A stretch of 64,000 nt of DNA from an uncultured Bacteroidota bacterium (GTDB taxonomy: Bacteria > Bacteroidota > Bacteroidia > Chitinophagales > Chitinophagaceae), in assembly GCA_903824665.1 (NCBI GenBank), contig CAIJXT010000023.1, positions 34,786 through 98,785 of the forward strand. Direction: 5' to 3'. Below are positions 8,086 to 14,954 of the stretch, in pieces. The notes beneath the pieces are model-generated. The model was given only the letters and a program-made list of their open reading frames with translations. It was not told where the DNA came from and did no database searches. Numbering within the stretch: position 1 is the stretch's first letter; the number at the start of each line of letters is the position of its first letter. The position numbers were made by a program, and so were the translations under genes.

Positions 8086-9411
8086 ATGGCAGCACAAGTA
8101 AAATTAGGGTTAAAAGAAAACCGGGCGCAGTTTGCGCTTTTAGTTCTTGTCAATGGGTTTGTAGGCGGCATGGTGGGGCTGGAGCGCTCCATCCTCCCAC
8201 AAATTGCAGAGAAAGAATTTGCGATAGCTGCGAAAACAGCAATACTGTCATTTATTGTCGTTTTCGGTATTGTAAAGGCAATTACAAATTACTATACGGG
8301 TACACTAGCTAACAAATTTGGCAGGAAGAACCTTTTAATAGCGGGATGGGTAATTGGTATCCCCGTCCCATTTATATTAATGCTTGCACCTGACTGGAAT
8401 TGGATTATTGCTGCAAATATTCTTTTAGGCATCAATCAGGGCCTGACCTGGTCGAGTACCGTAGTTATGAAAATTGATCTTGTCGGTGAGAAGCAACGAG
8501 GCTTTGCTATGGGGTTAAATGAGTTTGCCGGCTATATTTCGGTCGCAATAGTTGCGTTTCTTACTGGCTGGATAGCAAGCGAGTATGGAGTGAGGCCGTA
8601 TCCATTCTATTTGGGGATAGGTATAGTATTTCTCGGACTGTTAAGTAGTATCTTCTTTATTAAGGACACTAAACAGCATGTAGCAATAGAGACTACTACC
8701 AGTGTTGTTCCAAAACTAAAAAATATCTTTTGGGACACAAGCTGGAAGAATAAAAATCTGGGATCAGTGACTCAGGCAGGGCTGATTAATAACCTCAATG
8801 ATGGCATGGCATGGGGCATATTGCCGGTTGTTCTTGCATCGAAGGGATTTAGTATTGCAGCAATTGGAATAATTACGGCAGTTTACCCGGCAGTATGGGG
8901 TATAGGACAATTATTTACAGGGAAAATGGCTGATAAGTTTTGCAAGAAGGATATGCTATATATGGGAATGTTGCTACAGGCGTTCGCATTGATTTTACTT
9001 GTTTGGGCAAACACGATGACCCATTTTGTCGTTTTGTCGGCTGTTTTAGGATGGGGTACTGCAATGGTATATCCTACTTTCTTAGCTACAGTAGCTGAAA
9101 ATACAAACCCGCAGGACAGGGCAAAAAGCATAGGAATATTCCGGCTTTGGAGAGATATGGGGTATGCCATAGGAGCAATACTAACAGGCATAATTGCTGA
9201 CCTTATAAGCATCAATGCTTCCATAATTTTCATCGGTGTTTTGACTTTTATTTCGTCTGCTGTTATTTATTACCGAATGAAGTGCAGTGATGGAAATGCC
9301 GTAAAAATTATAGATTGGTTAACCAATAAGATTAAACATGATACAGGAACAACAAGTACCGGAATGCCTTGCGAAAGAAGAATTGCAAAAGTTGCTAACG
9401 CATTCTCCTGA
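8086..9411 (+). CDS. Major facilitator superfamily transporter
   Basis: 441 residues with about 12 hydrophobic segments. The loop between segments 2 and 3, TGTLANKFGRKNLL, is the MFS A-motif (GxLaDrxGrkxxL), and a degenerate second copy, TGKMADKFCKKDML, follows segment 8. The topology is two six-helix halves joined by a loop around residues 200-225. Substrate cannot be read from sequence. Placement between two rhodanese-like genes under an ArsR-type regulator suggests transport of a sulfur species, metal or oxyanion. The 3' end overlaps the next gene by 74 bases. The codon use and AT content differ from the GC-richer flanking housekeeping genes. Confidence 0.85.
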   Translation: MAAQVKLGLKENRAQFALLVLVNGFVGGMVGLERSILPQIAEKEFAIAAKTAILSFIVVFGIVKAITNYYTGTLANKFGRKNLLIAGWVIGIPVPFILMLAPDWNWIIAANILLGINQGLTWSSTVVMKIDLVGEKQRGFAMGLNEFAGYISVAIVAFLTGWIASEYGVRPYPFYLGIGIVFLGLLSSIFFIKDTKQHVAIETTTSVVPKLKNIFWDTSWKNKNLGSVTQAGLINNLNDGMAWGILPVVLASKGFSIAAIGIITAVYPAVWGIGQLFTGKMADKFCKKDMLYMGMLLQAFALILLVWANTMTHFVVLSAVLGWGTAMVYPTFLATVAENTNPQDRAKSIGIFRLWRDMGYAIGAILTGIIADLISINASIIFIGVLTFISSAVIYYRMKCSDGNAVKIIDWLTNKIKHDTGTTSTGMPCERRIAKVANAFS

Positions 9412-9661
9412 CAATCTAATCATTATTGATGTGCGAACACCGGAAGAATATGCAACCAGCCATATACCGAATGCTATAAACATTCCTATACATGAATTAG
9501 AAAAGCGCTCTAAAGAGTTTGATAGTAATGCGATAATAATAACTGCTTGTGGAAAAGGGGGAGGAAGATCTGCTAAAGCAGCAGGGTTTTTAAAAGAAAT
9601 AGGATTTAATAGATCATTCTTTCTGTGTGGTGGGACATTTGGATGGCTTGAAAAATTATGA
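9338..9661 (+). CDS. Cytosolic single-domain rhodanese (sulfurtransferase)
   Basis: 107 residues, no signal peptide. The rhodanese features are clear: LIIIDVRTPEEYATSHI near the N-terminus (Asp31, Arg33), then NAINIP, and the active loop CGKGGGRSA with catalytic Cys71. It resembles GlpE/PspE-type single-domain sulfurtransferases moving sulfane sulfur from thiosulfate or persulfides to acceptors. It starts inside the MFS gene in another frame, pointing to translational coupling. As the last gene of the cassette it could be the cytosolic partner of the exported rhodanese-like protein. Confidence 0.85.
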   Translation: MIQEQQVPECLAKEELQKLLTHSPDNLIIIDVRTPEEYATSHIPNAINIPIHELEKRSKEFDSNAIIITACGKGGGRSAKAAGFLKEIGFNRSFFLCGGTFGWLEKL

Positions 9662-9720
9662 AAAGCCAAACAGTTCAGAATTAATGTAAAAGTTCGAACT
9701 TCCCGTTAGGGTAAAAAGCA

Positions 9721-9743
9721 AAACCCGCGACTAGCGCGGGTTT
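9721..9743. terminator. Hairpin terminator
   Basis: AAACCCGCG-actag-CGCGGGTTT, a perfect 9-bp stem. On the minus strand it is followed by a T-rich stretch, so it best ends minus-strand transcription. It may also end the plus-strand rhodanese cassette. It closely resembles the terminator at 10403. Confidence 0.6.
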
Positions 9744-9858
9744 CAATCTAAGTGCCCCAGACAGACAAAACTTCGAACCAAGTGTGGGAATTTTTCAGTA
9801 AAATTTATTAAATCTATTGGGGGTTGATTACCAGAAAAAGGGAAATCGAAACTAACGG

Positions 9859-10310
9859 TTATTGGTTAAGTCGCTTTATTACTTCTGTTTTTTCGTTGTC
9901 AATGTCGACTTTAACATAGGTGGTCATATAAATAGGGCTGTCTATACCAATAATAAGATTGTCATCAAACCTTTGCAAATCCAATACTCTAAATTCTTGC
10001 TTGTAGATGGTAATCGTCATGGTGGTCACATCAACAACAGCAATTCTCTGATTCCGGCTTTTTTTTTGGTCCATATTGGCAGTGCAACTTTGGTGCTTGA
10101 ACCATTCCATATTACCGGACCTCCGCTCCAAGTGTTCAATTCTATTTTGCTATCATTCAAAATTAGGTAACATGTTCCACCTATCGGAGCGCCCATTGCA
10201 ATCTCGTAAAGCTCGCCAAACTCTATCCTATATTTTCCGTCAGGAGATATCAGATTTTTATCTGCATTGGAGAAATTCCATGGGTTGGGATATTTGTTGT
10301 AGTCGGCCAT
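9859..10310 (-). pseudogene. Small gene of unknown function split by a frameshift at a 9-A run
   Basis: Two overlapping minus-strand frames read as one protein of about 150 residues: an N-part starting MADYNKYPNPWNF at 10310 and a C-part ending EVIKRLNQ at 9859. They meet at a run of nine A (minus strand, about 10056-10064). One extra A would join IWTKKK to SRNQRIAVVDV in a single frame. The joined protein is beta-rich (SPDGKYRIEFGE, then GGPVIWNGSSTKVALPIW, then QRIAVVDV), reminiscent of one or two propeller-like blades, and has no signal peptide. I do not recognise the family. The break may be a sequencing error in the homopolymer, a true mutation, or slippage. The gene sits alone between two terminators. 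Confidence 0.6.
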
Positions 10311-10402
10311 AATCGGTCACAAATATCGAAAAAAATGGTCTGCGAAACTTGATCTCAAAAAAACAGTTGCAGCGTCTTGATGGTTCGAAGTCTTGTAACG
10401 AT

Positions 10403-10443
10403 AAAAAAATGAAACCCGCTCTGAGAGCGGGTTTCATTTTTTT
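10403..10443. terminator. Strong bidirectional terminator
   Basis: Seven A, then TGAAACCCGCTC-tga-GAGCGGGTTTCA, then seven T: a 19-bp perfect stem with a 3-base loop, symmetrical, able to act on both strands. On the minus strand it follows directly after a tRNA-like fragment. Confidence 0.85.
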
Positions 10444-10506
10444 GTGCCCCTAACAGGAATTAAACCGTTACAATCTTCAAAGACTGCCATATTTTCTACG
10501 AGTGTG
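10444..10506 (-). pseudogene. tRNA-like fragment (3' two thirds), possibly Gln-type
   Basis: On the minus strand the segment ends CCTGTTAGGGGCAC just before the strong terminator, as a tRNA gene would. Working back: a TTTAATT T-loop with a damaged T-stem, then CAGTC-tttgaa-GATTG, which folds as a 5-bp anticodon stem around a 6-base loop that would read TTG if one T is missing. No matching 5' acceptor strand (GCCCCTA or similar) is found about 70 bases upstream. It is therefore a degenerate relic rather than a working tRNA. This was judged by eye only. Confidence 0.35.
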
Positions 10507-10690
10507 AACGGTGCCATTTTGGGCTGGGTCTGATAGCTTTGGGGTTGCTGGTTGTTTCCAGTTTGTCGTTTCTGGTCAGGGCGCTGTGCTTGGGTCGAGG
10601 CTGTTGGTGAGGAACACCAACAGAGGCAGAAAGAAATTACGATTAGCTATGCAATGGTCAGCGAGGTTGTGGTACGACGCTCTGCGGGAC

Positions 10691-12391
10691 CTAAAGTTTC
10701 TCGAATTTAATTGTCTTACTTTCTTTGTCTCCCCGGAGTGAAACGTAGTAAATGCCATGTACAAGGGAGCCTACATTGACAGTAACCAAAGGACCATTTA
10801 CAATCTGTGAACTGACGATCTGCCCCATGGCATTATATAAAACAAGCGAACGAAAACTACCGGTTTCCACAGTGACATTAAGTATTTCGCTAACTGGATT
10901 GGGGTATAGTTCTACTTTCGACAAGCCGATACTTTTTACAGTATTGGGCAACGGTATGGTGCTGAACACCGTGTTTGTCATTACTACCTCATTCACATCG
11001 AAGTAGATACCTACGCGATTGGCGATTGTAGTTCCGGGAGACAATGTTGTTTTTGCGTTGATAGAGAAGGTAACCATACCTTTGCATAAGTCGTGGTGGG
11101 AGCTATCAGGTAGCATAATAGAGGGAAAGTCGAATTTCAGAATGTTGAGGTCTGCAGCCTTGTATTTGTAGAGCACCGTAGCATGAGAACTAATACCACC
11201 TTTTAGTGTGTTGATATCGAGATAATCGGAAAGCGTATCCATGATGTGAATATTGTAGGCTGTATCATTGCCGGTATTTTCAAACTCCAGCATATACTCA
11301 AGGGCGGTACCAGCTGTAATGTTACCGGTAGGCGTTACAGATTTACGGTTGGGATCATAAGAAGCCCTGATAGTATCGCAACGTGTAACGATATTGTTTG
11401 CAGGAAATAAGTCACCGGAAACTGGAGTAATTGTGAAAGTGGAATTTACGGTATCGCCAAGCACAAGTGTGGTAGCCGAATCGAGCTTCAAATTAAAAAA
11501 ACCAAAAGAATTGGCACTAATAGTACCGACATCGAATGTGACACTCGTACCAGATACAGTATAACTGCATGCTGGTTCAACACTGTTGAAGGTGAATTTC
11601 GGACTATGGTCGAAACGCACCAGCGCGGGTGTACCAATGCACGCAGAATTGGTAACGGAAAAATTGGCTCTTTGTACGCTTCTGTTTGAAAATGTAGTTG
11701 CGGAAATACTGAGATCGAAGGCGGACGAAGTGGAAACACAATCAAATAGCAGATACCTGGGTGGTATGATCTCGAATGGCGATGCCGGAATGGTGTCATA
11801 TATTATGCCAGAGGATGCGCATGCAAGTGTAAGCCCTGTAGGTGGACTAAGCAATCTGAAAGCATAGATAGTACCGCCTGGTGCTGACGCCTCGTAAAAG
11901 ACACCTGCATAAACAAGCAATGTATCTATGGGGACACCAGCAGAATCTACCTCGAATGTACTGCAACTTCGTACGTTATCATCAACTGAATCATGCACAC
12001 AATTCCCATTGACATCAACCATTGGGTAGAAAGTAAGGTAGTTGCAGGGTCGTACTTCCTGTGATACTATTGCTGAGTCTACCGGACTACCATTATACAA
12101 CACCATCTTGATCGTATAAACACCAGGTGTGGCATATGCATGGTAACTGTTTGTGATGGCAGTATCCGGAATCCAGGAGGTAGTAAGCACAGTTGTATCT
12201 GACCCATCGCCCCAGTAAACCTTTATCGTCTGACCAGGCAAATATCCAGATGATCTAACTTGACATTGATAAGTACCGCAAACATCGTAAGAATGTGCCA
12301 CCCAATATGACTCAATTGACTGCCCGCTGGAACGGGAACAACCTGTGACAATTAAAATCAAAGAGGTAAAAAGGTAAATGAGCTTTTTCAT
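10691..12391 (-). CDS. Exported protein with conserved repeat domain and T9SS type A sorting domain
   Basis: 566 residues. The signal sequence carries a lipobox-like end (LIVTGC), with no acidic surface-export signal after the Cys. Residues 35-110 look PKD/Ig-like (YWGDGSDTT, YATPGVYTIKMVLYNG). Residues ~330-470 form the conserved module with DPNRKSVTP, LEFENTGNDTAYNI, DTLSDYLD and GIYFDVNEVVMTNT, widespread in Bacteroidota secreted proteins. The final ~75 residues (ELYPNPVSEILNV ... GIYYVSLRG) are a T9SS type A C-terminal domain, so export through the type IX system to the surface is predicted. It is a shorter paralogue of the protein at 23736-27224. Role unknown; adhesion or surface layer possible. 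Confidence 0.8.
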   Translation of the reverse strand: MKKLIYLFTSLILIVTGCSRSSGQSIESYWVAHSYDVCGTYQCQVRSSGYLPGQTIKVYWGDGSDTTVLTTSWIPDTAITNSYHAYATPGVYTIKMVLYNGSPVDSAIVSQEVRPCNYLTFYPMVDVNGNCVHDSVDDNVRSCSTFEVDSAGVPIDTLLVYAGVFYEASAPGGTIYAFRLLSPPTGLTLACASSGIIYDTIPASPFEIIPPRYLLFDCVSTSSAFDLSISATTFSNRSVQRANFSVTNSACIGTPALVRFDHSPKFTFNSVEPACSYTVSGTSVTFDVGTISANSFGFFNLKLDSATTLVLGDTVNSTFTITPVSGDLFPANNIVTRCDTIRASYDPNRKSVTPTGNITAGTALEYMLEFENTGNDTAYNIHIMDTLSDYLDINTLKGGISSHATVLYKYKAADLNILKFDFPSIMLPDSSHHDLCKGMVTFSINAKTTLSPGTTIANRVGIYFDVNEVVMTNTVFSTIPLPNTVKSIGLSKVELYPNPVSEILNVTVETGSFRSLVLYNAMGQIVSSQIVNGPLVTVNVGSLVHGIYYVSLRGDKESKTIKFEKL

Positions 12392-12521
12392 AGGGTATGG
12401 TTTTGTGTTTGGTTACATATCTGTGAAATAACATAACAATAACTATGCCAAAGTTTTCACGTCACCAGATCCGAATCTTTTGAAGCAACCCGCCAATGAG
12501 GCAATGACGATTCAATATGAC

Positions 12522-12562
12522 AAAAAAGTGCGTAAAAAAAGGCAGACCTTTTTTACGCTTTT
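12522..12562. terminator. Bidirectional hairpin terminator
   Basis: GCGTAAAAAAAGG-caga-CCTTTTTTACGC with A-rich and T-rich flanks (one A bulge). It sits just past the stop of the adenylate cyclase gene on the minus strand and would terminate it. Confidence 0.6.
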
Positions 12563-12571
12563 ATACAATTG

Positions 12572-14701
12572 TTATTGCACAAAATACATCTTCATACTCC
12601 CCTTACCCTTCGCTTCCACTTCCCCCCGGTACTCGCAGGTGAATTTGTCCTTTACGAGGTCGTAGGTGGCCTGGCTGATGTTGATCTTGCCTGCTTCGCC
12701 GCTTTGCTCCATACGTGCGGCGGTGTTTACGGTATCGCCCCAGATGTCGTAGGCAAATTTCCTGACGCCTACTATTCCTGCTACCACGCTGCCGCTGTGC
12801 ACACCCACCCTAACCCGGAAGGTTCTTTCGGTGCCCATTTTGGCTACCCTATCGTCCATGAATGCTGTGATTTCTTTGGCAGCCAGTACTATATGTTCGG
12901 CGTGGTGAGGGTCTGTGGCAGGCAGGCCGGCTACTGCCAGGTAGGCATCGCCGATGGTCTTTATTTTTTCTATGTTGTATTTCGCCGTTATCTCGTCGAA
13001 CTTTTTGAAGCAGGTGTGCAGCTCATCTATCAGGTTTTGCGGGCTCATGTTTACGCCAGCCCGGGTGAAGTTGACAAAGTCGGTGAAGAGGACTGTGACA
13101 TTGTCGTAGTGTTTGGCGGTGGTGGCACCTGTGGCTTTGAGCTCGGCGGCAACGGCCTCGGGGAGAATATTGTGCAGCAGGGTTTCGTTTTCCTTTTTTT
13201 CCCTGCTCAGCAATTTGTTGTTCTTCTTTAATAAGAAAGTGAAGCCGGATAAGACCAGCAAGACCGCGCCGCCTATGAGCTCGTAGTTGCGGCGGTGCGC
13301 GGCCTTTGCATCTGCCTCTTTTTGTGCCGCGGCCACCCTGAGGCTGTCGCGATATTCTTCTCGTTCGTTTTCGTAGTTGGCCATTCGCTCCCTGTTCTGC
13401 CGGGAGAAAATGGAGTCTTCGAGCTCCCGGGCACTGTCGGCATACACAATTGCGTTTTTATAGTCGCCGCTGATTTTGCATAACTCCGCAAGCCCCTCGT
13501 AGTTGACCTGCATAATATCTATAGCCTGCAACGGTCTGCAGGCAGTATTGCTCTGCCGCAGGTAGCCTATGGCGGCCCGCATCAATGCAGGTTTGCCAAC
13601 AGGTATGTCGCCGGTGGGCTGGTATTTGCTGACGGTTTGCTCTGTGAGATTGGTAACATTTCGCTGCTTTAGGGTAGTGTCTCTGAGGATCTCGAAATAG
13701 AGTATGCCGATATTGGACGAGATGGTAGCTATGCCCTGCTTGTCGCCTATCTCTTCTGATATTTTCAACGCCTTTTGCTGGTATGCAGCGGCCATTGTGT
13801 AGTTCTTCATATCGGTGTAAATGATACCGATATCGCCGGAGGTGCTGGCAACAGATCTTTTTCTGCCCATTTCTTCCTCCATTTTCAGGGCGCGCAAGGA
13901 ATAGTCGAGCGCCCGGGTGTGGTCTTTCTGGTAAGAATAGGTGTTGCCCAATGCGTGCAGGCCACTGGCGATCAGGTCTTTGCTGCCCAGCTCTTCGGCC
14001 AATTTTAATCCTTTAGAAAAATAGTCCAGCGCTTTGGCGAATTCGCGCTGCCTGGTGTATATATCCCCAACATTGTTGAGGGCACTGATAACACCCGGTG
14101 TGTACTTAATTTCTTCGTGAATAGCCAGCGATTTGAATGCGTATTCCATAGCCCGGGAGTAGTTGGACTGCCCCACATAGATATAGCCGATATTGTTCAT
14201 CACCACAGCTACACCCTTTCTGTTGCCTGTCTGCCCGTACAATTTTTGGGCAGTGAAGAAATATGCCAATGCCGTGTTCCAGTCGCCCTGATTGGAATGG
14301 ATATTCCCCATCTGGTTGGTGGTTTTTGCCATTCCTTTTTTATCGCCCATGTGCTCATATAACTTCAGCGCCCTGAGCACGAAAACCTGCGCCTGGTCGT
14401 ATGCGGATAGTACTGCGTAGTTTTTGCCGATGGCTGAATTTGCATTTGCGATTCCATTGTTCCATGCCAGCTTTGTGGCCAGTGCCAAAGCCTGCTGTGC
14501 GTATAGCAGGCCTGTGTCGGGGACGGTAGGAGCGTATTCCCATGCCAACTCATCGAGCAGGTTTACTTTATTGGTGTCGTCTTTTTGCAGGGAAAGTTCT
14601 TTGATCAGTGAGTCTGCTCTTGTCTGACCCGCCAACCGGGCATAAAGGTGGCTGGTACTTGACAACAAAAGCAGGAACACACCAATGACAATTCGTCTCA
14701 T
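12572..14701 (-). CDS. TPR-repeat membrane protein with class III adenylate cyclase domain
   Basis: 709 residues from the ATG at 14701, where a signal peptide begins (MRRIVIGVFLLLLSS); a 51-residue upstream extension is unlike protein. Residues ~35-400 are about eight tetratricopeptide repeats (for example YTPGVISALNNVGDIYTRQ), probably periplasmic. A coiled coil and one membrane helix (GGAVLLVLSGFTFLL) lead to the cytosolic cyclase domain from about 536. All catalytic positions are present: metal-binding Asp541 (VLFTD) and Asp585 (TIGDAY), adenine-selecting Lys579 and Asp652, and transition-state Asn659 and Arg663 (NTAAR). It should make cAMP from ATP in response to a periplasmic protein or peptide signal. 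It ends at a bidirectional hairpin. The gene is divergent from sucA. Confidence 0.85.
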   Translation of the reverse strand: MRRIVIGVFLLLLSSTSHLYARLAGQTRADSLIKELSLQKDDTNKVNLLDELAWEYAPTVPDTGLLYAQQALALATKLAWNNGIANANSAIGKNYAVLSAYDQAQVFVLRALKLYEHMGDKKGMAKTTNQMGNIHSNQGDWNTALAYFFTAQKLYGQTGNRKGVAVVMNNIGYIYVGQSNYSRAMEYAFKSLAIHEEIKYTPGVISALNNVGDIYTRQREFAKALDYFSKGLKLAEELGSKDLIASGLHALGNTYSYQKDHTRALDYSLRALKMEEEMGRKRSVASTSGDIGIIYTDMKNYTMAAAYQQKALKISEEIGDKQGIATISSNIGILYFEILRDTTLKQRNVTNLTEQTVSKYQPTGDIPVGKPALMRAAIGYLRQSNTACRPLQAIDIMQVNYEGLAELCKISGDYKNAIVYADSARELEDSIFSRQNRERMANYENEREEYRDSLRVAAAQKEADAKAAHRRNYELIGGAVLLVLSGFTFLLKKNNKLLSREKKENETLLHNILPEAVAAELKATGATTAKHYDNVTVLFTDFVNFTRAGVNMSPQNLIDELHTCFKKFDEITAKYNIEKIKTIGDAYLAVAGLPATDPHHAEHIVLAAKEITAFMDDRVAKMGTERTFRVRVGVHSGSVVAGIVGVRKFAYDIWGDTVNTAARMEQSGEAGKINISQATYDLVKDKFTCEYRGEVEAKGKGSMKMYFVQ

Positions 14702-14954
14702 AGTTCTGACGGGAGAAAAAGCAACAAAATACGGTAAATATTTGTTCTGCACCCTGCAGCGGCTGAGAGTGGGTTTTGCGTTGGTGCGGATGAAAATGAG
14801 GATGTGGCAGAATGAGCGGAGAATGGCTGGATAGGAAAAGGGCTGGAGTTGCACGCTGTGGGGGTTTTTATTGCTTATTTTTAGCAGAGATGCTTTGGGG
14901 AATTACCGCTTAAAGAACTATTTTCGCAATCCATTTTGTATAACGGCAAAACAG

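Noticed and set aside
7222..9661. Arsenic resistance operon
   Set aside because: No arsenite pump, arsenate reductase or methyltransferase; the regulator lacks the second Cys of the As(III) site.
12569..13231. 220-codon plus-strand frame over the adenylate cyclase gene
   Set aside because: Covers the conserved cyclase domain on the other strand; Cys/Gly/Val-rich, not protein-like.
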